From the NCBI GenBank assembly GCA_947259605.1, contig CAMYMX010000220.1, forward strand, positions 1-6,339: a stretch of DNA of 6,339 nucleotides, in the 5' to 3' direction. The notes beneath the pieces were generated by a model that was given only the letters and a program-made list of their open reading frames with translations, did no database searches and was not told the DNA's origin. Origin of the DNA: an uncultured Polyangiaceae bacterium (lineage in GTDB: Bacteria; Myxococcota_A; Polyangia; Polyangiales; Houyiibacteriaceae). Both the position numbers and the translations under genes were made by a program. Positions 1-5,013 of the stretch are shown here, in pieces; within the stretch, counting starts at the first letter, position 1, and each line of letters starts with the position of its first letter.

Positions 1-282
1 CGAAGCGGGGAAGAAGCACTACGGATCTACGACGAGACCCAGCCGCGGCCGGATTTGGTCTTGATGGACCTCAACATGCCCGGCATGACCGGCGATCAGG
101 CCTTCAAGAAGCTCAAGGAAGTCGATCCCGAGGCGCCGGTGGTCTTTGTTTCGGGCTACTGGGACCGCGACCTCGAGCGTGAGCTCAGGGGCATGGGAGC
201 CCTCGGTTTCGTTCAAAAGCCCTACGAAGCTGCTACGCTCCGGGACGCCATCGTGCAGGCGATGACGTCCCAGACTTCATGA
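1..282 (+). CDS. C-terminal receiver domain of a response regulator or hybrid histidine kinase (5' end cut off)
   Basis: The frame is open from the first base, so the gene begins outside the window; 93 codons and a TGA stop are visible. The fragment is the second part of a CheY-like receiver domain. It starts with SGEEAL, followed by the strand with the phospho-acceptor aspartate (LVLMDLNMPG, Asp at bases 67-69), the switch Ser in VFVSGY (fragment residue 51), and the invariant Lys in FVQKPY (residue 73). All visible receiver signature residues are present, so it should accept phosphate. The protein ends about 20 residues after that Lys, so no output domain follows. It is therefore either a single-domain regulator or, as the VSGY and GFVQKPY style suggests, the C-terminal receiver of a hybrid histidine kinase; the missing 5' part would decide. 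Its TGA overlaps the ATG of the methyltransferase gene (ATGA), implying co-translation. Confidence 0.85.
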   Translation, partial: RSGEEALRIYDETQPRPDLVLMDLNMPGMTGDQAFKKLKEVDPEAPVVFVSGYWDRDLERELRGMGALGFVQKPYEAATLRDAIVQAMTSQTS

Positions 283-1397
283 TCAAATACATCGGATCGA
301 AACGCGTCCTGGTGCCTCACATCGTGCGCGCCGTCTCGGCGTTTCCCGCATCGGGGCGTGTGCTCGACTTGTTCTCCGGAACCTCGAGGGTGGCGCGCGG
401 GCTCAAAGAAACAGGCCGCTATGTGATTGCGAACGATCACCTGGCCTACGCGGCGACGCTTGCGCGCTGCTATGTGCAGGCCGATGCCAATCGTTGGCTC
501 GACGAAGCGAGTGGGCTCATCGCGGACCTTTCGCGCATCGAACCGAAACCCGGTTACTTCACGAAGGCGTTCTGTGACGACGCGCGGTATTTCAAACCAA
601 AGAACGGAGCGCGCGTCGATGCAATTCGAGAGGAGATCGCCCGACGCAACTTGCCTGTCGAGCTCGAAGCGATTGCCTTGGTCTCACTGATGGAAGCTGC
701 CGATCGCGTCGACTCCACCACTGGCGTCCAAATGGCGTACTTGAAGCAGTGGGCGGCCCGCGCCTCCAACGACCTCGCCCTGAGACTCCCAGCGATTCTC
801 CCGGGTCCGGGCGAAGCCCTGCACCTCGATGCGGTCGAAGCGGCGTCTAGGGTCGATGCGGACATCGCGTACATCGACCCGCCCTACAACCAACACAGCT
901 ACATGGGGAACTACCACGTTTGGGAGAGCCTGGTGCGTTGGGACAAACCCGAGACCTACGGGATCGCGAACAAGCGCGTGCAGTGCAAAGAGTACAAGAG
1001 CGACTTCAACTCCAAGCGCCGCATTCACCAGGGACTGAGGGAGGTCTTCGAAGCCCTTCGGTGCAACCACCTGCTGGTCTCGTTCAACAACGAAGGGCAC
1101 GTCGACCGTGAAGAGATGATCGGGCTCTTATCCGAACGAGGGCACGTGGGCGTCGTGGCGGTGGACTTCAAGAGATATGTGGGTGCGCAAATCGGCATCC
1201 ATAATCCGAGTGGTGAAAAGGTGGGGCGCGTGAGCCACCTGCGCAACAAGGAGTACTTCTTCGTCGTGAGCGATCGGCGCGATACGGTAGACTCCGTCGT
1301 CGCGGCCATCGAGTCGAGCATAGAAACTGCAGCGCTTGCATCGAGCTCATCCAAGCGCAAAAGGAAGGGTCATGAATCTGAACGACGTGTTGAATGA
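279..1397 (+). CDS. D12-class (Dam-like) adenine-specific DNA methyltransferase, probably solitary
   Basis: Predicted to transfer a methyl group from S-adenosylmethionine to N6 of adenine in a specific DNA sequence. Motif order fits the D12/alpha group: motif X KYIGSKR (residues 3-9), SAM-binding motif I LDLFSGTSRVA (29-39), an acidic ND pair after the next strand (52-53), a middle region likely to contain target recognition, and catalytic motif IV DPPY (200-203, bases 876-887). The stretches around FKPKNGARVDAIR, DRVDSTTGVQMAY and IGIHNPSGEKVG recall a solitary adenine methylase family that I remember from Actinobacteria; this is from memory and unchecked. At 372 residues it is longer than Dam (about 280). 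The last 20 or so residues are Ser/Lys/Arg-rich and look disordered. No restriction endonuclease gene lies nearby. The ATG start overlaps the upstream TGA by 4 bases, so translation is probably coupled. The recognition sequence cannot be read from the protein. Confidence 0.88.
   Translation: MIKYIGSKRVLVPHIVRAVSAFPASGRVLDLFSGTSRVARGLKETGRYVIANDHLAYAATLARCYVQADANRWLDEASGLIADLSRIEPKPGYFTKAFCDDARYFKPKNGARVDAIREEIARRNLPVELEAIALVSLMEAADRVDSTTGVQMAYLKQWAARASNDLALRLPAILPGPGEALHLDAVEAASRVDADIAYIDPPYNQHSYMGNYHVWESLVRWDKPETYGIANKRVQCKEYKSDFNSKRRIHQGLREVFEALRCNHLLVSFNNEGHVDREEMIGLLSERGHVGVVAVDFKRYVGAQIGIHNPSGEKVGRVSHLRNKEYFFVVSDRRDTVDSVVAAIESSIETAALASSSSKRKRKGHESERRVE
1361..1369 (+). promoter_or_regulatory. 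Ribosome binding site for the 1372 gene
   Basis: AAGGAAGGG lies inside the end of the methyltransferase gene. Its AAGGA core is 6 bases upstream of the ATG at 1372. This decides that start over an in-frame TTG at 1336, which has no such site. Confidence 0.65.
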
Positions 1398-1806
1398 CGA
1401 GGCCAAGCGAGCTTCGATCATCGAAGATATATGCCGCCTGGTCGACGACGAGGTCGGTAAGCAAAAGGGACTCGGCGGGGTCGCCGTCAAAGCCGGCTAC
1501 AAACTGGTCCAAGGTGTGAAGCCCGGTTTCGTGCGCAGGGTCGTAGAAACCCTACTCCCGGAGTTTGCCGCTGCACTCGAGCCGATTCGCCAGCAAGCAC
1601 TCTCGCAGGGGCAGCCCGTGGGAAGCTACTTCGCCACGCACCAGCAGGAGGTCGCCGACGCGCTGCTGACGGTGACCGACACGCGCGCGGGGAGCTCCGA
1701 GCATGGTTCGGTCAAAGGCGCTTATGGCAAGCTTCGGGGCTCCGCGCGGAAGAACGTCGAAAGCGCCGTTCCGGGCTTGGGCAAGATCATCGAGAAATAC
1801 GGCTGA
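1372..1806 (+). CDS. Small conserved protein of unknown function (possibly DUF6918 family)
   Basis: A 144-residue soluble protein with no signal peptide or membrane segment. It appears almost wholly helical, with a Gly-rich turn (GLGGVAVKAGYK, residues 33-44), a KPGFVRR segment (50-56), a LLPEFAAAL helix (61-69), and a C-terminal part rich in Lys/Arg and Gly (YGKLRGSARK, 118-127). The pattern of an LVDDEV start, KPGFVRRVVETLLPEF and an ADALL-VTD-R region resembles a family that I recall as DUF6918, common in Actinobacteria; that assignment is from memory. No function is known to me. The gene overlaps the methyltransferase by 26 bases in another frame and is followed immediately by the MaoC-like gene, so it is probably made from the same mRNA. 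The ATG at 1372 is chosen for its good ribosome binding site. Confidence 0.8.
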   Translation: MNLNDVLNDEAKRASIIEDICRLVDDEVGKQKGLGGVAVKAGYKLVQGVKPGFVRRVVETLLPEFAAALEPIRQQALSQGQPVGSYFATHQQEVADALLTVTDTRAGSSEHGSVKGAYGKLRGSARKNVESAVPGLGKIIEKYG

Positions 1807-2253
1807 GTGCGTTACTTCGAAGACATCCGAGTCGGTGATGCACAGGAGTCCACGAAGGACTTCGAGCTCACCGAGGAGAAGATCGTGAGCTTCTGCTCGA
1901 AGTGGGACCCCCTTCCTTTTCACGTCGATGCGCAGGCCGCCGCGGCCACGCCCGTCGGGAAGCTCTTCACCTCGGCGATTCACTCGGTTGCGATCGCGAT
2001 TCGGCTCGGGCACGACATGCAGACCGAGCCAGCGGCGACCGTGATGGGGCTCGGTTGGGACGAAGTTCGCTTTCATACCCCCGCCTGCGTCGGCGACCGT
2101 CTGCGGGTTCGCGGCGAAATTATCGAGACGCGTGAGTCTGCCAGCAAGCCGGGCCTGGGGATCATTCGTAGCCTGCTGACGCTCAGCAATCAGCGAGGTC
2201 AAACGGTGATTAGCCTCAAAGCCGCTGCGCTGATTCGGCGACGGCCTGCGTAG
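1807..2253 (+). CDS. MaoC-like hot-dog dehydratase/hydratase
   Basis: A 148-residue single hot-dog domain protein of the MaoC/(R)-enoyl-CoA hydratase type. These enzymes add water to, or remove it from, acyl-CoA or acyl-ACP thioesters in fatty acid, polyester or polyketide metabolism. The N-terminus (RYFEDIRVGD, residues 2-11) is typical of the family. The hydratase signature D-x-N-P-x-H is present as DPLPFH at 34-39, keeping the catalytic-type Asp34 and His39 while Asn is replaced by Leu. The hot-dog helix (about 43-70) and later strands (VRFHTPACVGDRLRVRGEI, about 87-105) follow in order. Length is normal for a stand-alone MaoC domain. The start is a GTG directly after the TGA of the previous gene, and placing it there gives the expected N-terminus. 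The 3' end overlaps the convergent acyltransferase gene by 38 bases. The natural substrate cannot be predicted. Confidence 0.85.
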   Translation: MRYFEDIRVGDAQESTKDFELTEEKIVSFCSKWDPLPFHVDAQAAAATPVGKLFTSAIHSVAIAIRLGHDMQTEPAATVMGLGWDEVRFHTPACVGDRLRVRGEIIETRESASKPGLGIIRSLLTLSNQRGQTVISLKAAALIRRRPA

Positions 2254-3061
2254 CGCTCGACTCCGCGAGGATCCGGACTATGGCAGCTCGAGCTCGGTCC
2301 CTCAGGTCGGCCACGGCTTCGCGCTCTTCGAGCTCGAGGTTTGGGTAGAGCGGTTCGCCGATTTGCACGGTCACCAGCCGGTCCTCGCGACTCTTGCTTC
2401 CGCCCGTGTCGACCTCGTTGCGTGACATCAGGCTGAAGGTTCCACGCAGTGCAACGGGCAGCACCGGTTTACCCGTGAGCACGGCGGCTTGGAACGCGCC
2501 GTTCTTGAACGCTTTCAGCTTGCCATCGGCGGTCCGGGTCCCTTCGGGAAAGACCAGTAGTGGCTTCTCGCTACGCAGTACGCTCTCAAACGCCTCGGTG
2601 ACCGCGACCGCGGCGTCTTTGCCTTTGTTGCGATCCACGGGCACGTGCCCTGCCAGCCTCAGATGCCAGCCCAGGAACGGGACATTCATGACGGTTCGTT
2701 TGGCGGCCCACTTGAAGTCGCCTGGAAGCGCGGCGCCCAGCACCAGGATGTCGACCAGGCTCTCATGGTTGCTCGCGTAGACGAATCCACCGTTCGGAAT
2801 GTTCTCTTGGCCCGACGCTTCGATGTAGATGCGCAGGCCTTTAGCGGAAGACTGGCTCCACTTTTTCGCCGCCCAGGTCGACGCCTTCCCGTTCGTGAGC
2901 GGGCCGACCGTCAGTGACAAGGTGGCCCAGCCCACGGTGCGGCCTCCAAACGGAACCCACTGCCGCAGCCAGCGCCCGCGTTGGCCCCAGCCCATCTCGC
3001 CACCTTTTCGGAAGATTCCCCACTCGGTGCGCGCCCAGTCGACGGTGTTCTTGAGGCCCAT
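2216..3061 (-). CDS. PlsC-like 1-acylglycerol-3-phosphate O-acyltransferase family protein
   Basis: Predicted membrane-associated acyltransferase that esterifies a lysophospholipid, classically lysophosphatidate to phosphatidate. All four family blocks are visible in the 281-residue reading: catalytic NHESLVD (NHx4D, residues 98-104), PVDR (141-144), FPEGTR (171-176, phosphate binding) and VLPVAL (200-205). A moderately hydrophobic stretch at about 42-55 may be a membrane contact. The length is slightly above typical PlsC because of an N-terminal extension of about 90 residues before block I and a charged helical tail. Start choice is uncertain: the frame continues upstream to ATGs at 3079 and 3121, but those 20 codons include rare AGA, AGG, GTA and TTT and have no ribosome binding site at 3121, so 3061 is preferred. 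It is the last gene of the minus-strand group. Related acyltransferases can act on other lipids such as ornithine lipids, so the exact substrate is open. Confidence 0.85.
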   Translation of the reverse strand: MGLKNTVDWARTEWGIFRKGGEMGWGQRGRWLRQWVPFGGRTVGWATLSLTVGPLTNGKASTWAAKKWSQSSAKGLRIYIEASGQENIPNGGFVYASNHESLVDILVLGAALPGDFKWAAKRTVMNVPFLGWHLRLAGHVPVDRNKGKDAAVAVTEAFESVLRSEKPLLVFPEGTRTADGKLKAFKNGAFQAAVLTGKPVLPVALRGTFSLMSRNEVDTGGSKSREDRLVTVQIGEPLYPNLELEEREAVADLRDRARAAIVRILAESSATQAVAESAQRL

Positions 3062-3134
3062 CTCCCGCCTGTGTACCATCCCCACCGGGCGATGAAAAGC
3101 AGCCCACGCCGGTCTCCGCATACGGATGAATGAG

Positions 3135-3156
3135 GTTCAGGAACGTCAGCCTGACG
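3135..3156. repeat. Two adjoining short inverted repeats between the hydrolase and acyltransferase genes
   Basis: GTTC-AG-GAAC (3135-3144) is followed directly by CGTCAG-C-CTGACG (3144-3156), sharing one C. On the plus strand the second is followed by GACTTTT, which looks like a weak terminator facing against the local genes. On the minus strand it would form a small hairpin in the mRNA between the two genes. No function is established. Confidence 0.4.
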
Positions 3157-3169
3157 GACTTTTCGTAGC

Positions 3170-3997
3170 TCAGCGCCCTGGTGTCGGACGCGAAGCCAGA
3201 AGCGTCACCACTGTCTCGGGGGCGTCCACGTGGACCCAATGCCCGGCGCCTTGGACGAGGTGCACCGAAACCTGCGGATTTCGCTCGGCGATTCCCTCAG
3301 CGCGCTCGCGATCCGACACGGAAAACGCCATGGAATCTGCTCCGATCACGAGCCCCAGCGAGCAGCCAAGGGGCGGTGACTCGACGATGTCCCAGCAGTC
3401 GGTCCGCGCGTAGTCTTCGATGAGCTCACGGATGACCGAGAGCTCCGGTCCGAACCGGCGACCGCCATCGTTCGTTCTGCGAAGATTCATGGCGAGCCAC
3501 TCGGCGATCGCTCTGGGCTGCCCGGCTTTCGCGAGAGACGCGACGAAGACCTCGCGAGATGGCCAGCTCCGAGGAAGGCTTTCGAGGGTGCGCAGCACCT
3601 CGGCTGTTGCACGCGTTTCGCCATCGGAGTTGCTTCGCGACGGAGACGCATCAATGACCCAGGCCTCCGTGCGTTGGTTCGCGCGCGAACGCAGCCACTC
3701 GAGCACCACTTTCCCGCCAAAGCTGTGGCCGATGGCACCGCCGATCGGTAGGGCGAGCGACCGTTCCAGCTCCGCGATATCATCGGTCACTGCGTGTAAA
3801 GAATGCGGCGCCTGCAGCCCGAGGGAATCCCCATGCTCACGCAGATCGACCAGGACCGCGCCCCAGTCGGGCCGAGCGGCTACGAAACGCCGAGCGATGC
3901 CGCGCCAGTTGGCGCGATTGCCCAGAATCCCATGAAGAAACAACATGAGCTTCGCGGGGTCGGCCGATTTGGCGGTAACTAGACTGTGGGCCAGCAC
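3170..3997 (-). CDS. Alpha/beta hydrolase, YbfF/ABHD11-like esterase
   Basis: A 275-residue alpha/beta-hydrolase fold protein, probably a cytoplasmic esterase or thioesterase. Visible motifs are the oxyanion loop FLHGILGN (residues 20-27), VDLREHGDS (50-58, close to the V-D-x-R-N-H-G-x-S block of YbfF/ABHD11), the nucleophile elbow GHSFGG (90-95, Ser92), a WVIDASP strand (113-119), an IGADS turn (218-222) and the C-terminal catalytic His in GAGHWVH (His253). The acid of the triad is either Asp116, as I recall for YbfF-type enzymes, or Asp221. No signal peptide is present. The start is GTG at 3997; no better ATG exists upstream, and the N-terminus (MLAHSLV) fits family members. It begins 35 bases after the sigma factor stop and ends 108 bases before the preferred acyltransferase start, all on one strand, so a shared transcript is likely. 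Substrate unknown. Confidence 0.82.
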   Translation of the reverse strand: MLAHSLVTAKSADPAKLMLFLHGILGNRANWRGIARRFVAARPDWGAVLVDLREHGDSLGLQAPHSLHAVTDDIAELERSLALPIGGAIGHSFGGKVVLEWLRSRANQRTEAWVIDASPSRSNSDGETRATAEVLRTLESLPRSWPSREVFVASLAKAGQPRAIAEWLAMNLRRTNDGGRRFGPELSVIRELIEDYARTDCWDIVESPPLGCSLGLVIGADSMAFSVSDRERAEGIAERNPQVSVHLVQGAGHWVHVDAPETVVTLLASRPTPGR

Positions 3998-4032
3998 GAG
4001 CCCGGCTTACCACAATTGGCCTCGGAACCCGA

Positions 4033-4734
4033 TCAGCGCGCGGCTGTGGCCGTTGGCACCACGGGGATGAGCTGCATCAGCGCCTTTTCGAGCCGGTGGA
4101 CGGCGCTGTCTGACATTGGGCGCCGCTTGGCGCGCGCAGCGCCTCTGTCCAGCCCGTCGAGGTAGCCCCGCATCTTGCGTCGCGCTTCATGGATGCGCCA
4201 GGCAATCGTTCCCTCGGTCGTCTGCAGAACGACCGCGGCTTCTTTGTAGTTGAGGCCTTGCAGCGTCGTGAGCACGACAGTCGTTTGGAGAAGTGGAGAG
4301 AGCCGGTCGAAAGCCTCGAGCAAAGCCCGGTATCGATCGCGGAGCTGAACTGCGCGTTCGGGGTCGCCATGCGCATCCGCAGCGATCGCGGCAACCAGGC
4401 GAGGATCGTCGAACGGAACCGTCCGCCTTCGGTTCTTGTCGCGTTTCGCATTGAGGGCCCGGTGCAGCGTGATCCGGTAAATCCACGTGAAAAACTCGCT
4501 CCGTCCCTCGAACTCTGGGAGCTTGTGATAGGCCTTGAGAAAGGCATCCTGTGTGATGTCGTCCGCGTCGCTCGCCTGACCGGTGAGATGGAGCGCCAAT
4601 GCGTAGACACGCGGGCGGTACTTTCGCACCAGCTCATCAAAGGCGTTCGAGTCTCCGCGCTTGGCTCGGTCCACGAGCTCGGCCGCTTCCGCCCCGCGTT
4701 GTGCGGCTTCCGATAACTGCGGTTTCCGACTCAA
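4033..4734 (-). CDS. ECF-type RNA polymerase sigma-70 family factor (RpoE-like)
   Basis: A 233-residue alternative sigma factor that would direct RNA polymerase to a small set of promoters. Sigma-2 spans about residues 20-98: region 2.2 is DADDITQDAFLKAYHKL (56-72) and regions 2.3-2.4 are FEGRSEFFTWIYRITLHRALN (75-95), the typical core-binding and -10-recognition segments. After a linker of about 30 residues, sigma-4 (about 128-188) has the -35-binding helix-turn-helix around LNYKEAAVVLQTTEGTIAWRIHEARRKMR. There is no sigma-1 or sigma-3, as in ECF factors. A basic tail plus a short amphipathic helix (about 195-228) extends beyond sigma-4. The start is TTG at 4734, supported by GGAGG four bases upstream and a good N-terminus; no in-frame ATG exists before the sigma-2 domain. 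No anti-sigma gene is adjacent, which is unusual for this class. It is first in a minus-strand group and divergent from mreB. Confidence 0.92.
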   Translation of the reverse strand: MSRKPQLSEAAQRGAEAAELVDRAKRGDSNAFDELVRKYRPRVYALALHLTGQASDADDITQDAFLKAYHKLPEFEGRSEFFTWIYRITLHRALNAKRDKNRRRTVPFDDPRLVAAIAADAHGDPERAVQLRDRYRALLEAFDRLSPLLQTTVVLTTLQGLNYKEAAVVLQTTEGTIAWRIHEARRKMRGYLDGLDRGAARAKRRPMSDSAVHRLEKALMQLIPVVPTATAAR

Positions 4735-4737
4735 TCA

Positions 4738-4746
4738 CCCTCCGCC
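4738..4746 (-). promoter_or_regulatory. Ribosome binding site fixing the TTG start of the sigma factor
   Basis: On the minus strand this reads GGCGGAGGG, with GGAGG four bases before the TTG at 4734. It is the strongest Shine-Dalgarno match in the intergenic region and supports the non-ATG start. Confidence 0.65.
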
Positions 4747-4762
4747 TGTTCAGGACCCCTAA

Positions 4763-4791
4763 AGGCTACTCAGTTTCTTGGCCTGAGCCAA
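4763..4791 (-). promoter_or_regulatory. Weak candidate promoter for the sigma factor group
   Basis: On the minus strand TTGGCT (4786-4791) and TAGCCT (4763-4768) are 17 bases apart, matching the housekeeping consensus at only 4 of 6 and 3 of 6 positions. An inverted repeat TTGGC-CTGA-GCCAA (4778-4791) covers the -35 part, which is where a repressor or activator might bind. The match is weak and could be chance; autoregulation by the ECF factor itself through a different element is equally possible. Confidence 0.25.
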
Positions 4792-4802
4792 AATCGATGG
4801 GC

Positions 4803-4812
4803 GATGATCATC
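4803..4812. repeat. Perfect 10-base palindrome in the divergent intergenic region
   Basis: GATGATCATC is its own reverse complement and lies between the sigma factor and mreB starts. It contains a GATC. It is a possible operator for a dimeric regulator, but palindromes of this size also occur by chance. Confidence 0.35.
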
Positions 4813-4858
4813 TGTACGGCGGTGTAGGATAGCTGTCGGGGCAGCCACACCACCTCGC

Positions 4859-4887
4859 TTGAAACGCCCAAACCAAGCTGATACATG
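4859..4887 (+). promoter_or_regulatory. Candidate sigma-70-type promoter for mreBC
   Basis: TTGAAA (4859-4864) and TACATG (4882-4887) are separated by 17 bases, and a TG one base before the -10 makes it an extended -10 type. Transcription would begin near 4894, giving a leader of about 120 bases that contains the whole 11-base repeat array. The -10 matches only half of the consensus, so this is tentative. Confidence 0.35.
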
Positions 4888-4935
4888 CAACCGGCCTGCA
4901 CTCTGAAGCCCTTGGAAATGGTAAGGAATTCTCTC

Positions 4936-4990
4936 TCTGGTTCTCCTTTGGTTCTCCTCTGGTTCTCCTCTGGTTCTCCTCTGGTTCTCC
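4936..4990. repeat. Five tandem copies of an 11-base unit upstream of mreB
   Basis: The unit TCTGGTTCTCC is repeated at 4936-4946, 4947-4957 (one change, TTTGG), 4958-4968, 4969-4979 and 4980-4990, followed by a partial TCTGG to 4995. The array ends 23 bases before the mreB ATG. The period is close to one DNA helical turn, so the copies lie nearly on one face of the helix. Near-identity of the copies suggests recent expansion by slippage. The strand shown is pyrimidine-rich with CTCC in every unit. Confidence 0.95.
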
Positions 4991-5013
4991 TCTGGGACCC
5001 CCCGCTCACACCC

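Noticed and set aside
279..1806. Restriction-modification system
   Set aside because: Only a methyltransferase is recognisable. The neighbouring 144-residue protein lacks nuclease motifs such as PD-(D/E)xK or HNH.
1552..2202. 216-residue open frame on the minus strand opposite the unknown and MaoC-like genes
   Set aside because: It is antisense to two well-supported genes, shows no recognisable domain, and is explained by the codon bias of GC-rich DNA.
1372..2253. Toxin-antitoxin pair formed by the two small downstream genes
   Set aside because: The second gene is a MaoC hot-dog enzyme and the first resembles no known antitoxin; sizes and overlap alone are not evidence.
2216..2300. Bidirectional intrinsic terminator between the convergent genes
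   Set aside because: Short complementary GCGCT/AGCGC and GCCG/CGGC segments exist but there is no compact stem followed by a T-run.
4936..4990. CRISPR array
   Set aside because: The units are 11 bases and directly abutting, without spacers, and no cas genes are present.
4885..5013. N-terminal extension of MreB from the longest open frame
   Set aside because: Alignment of the MITDWFYGLFSNDLAIDLGT region with remembered MreB sequences places the start at 5014; the extension is repeat-derived and has no ribosome binding site. Kept only as a speculative finding.
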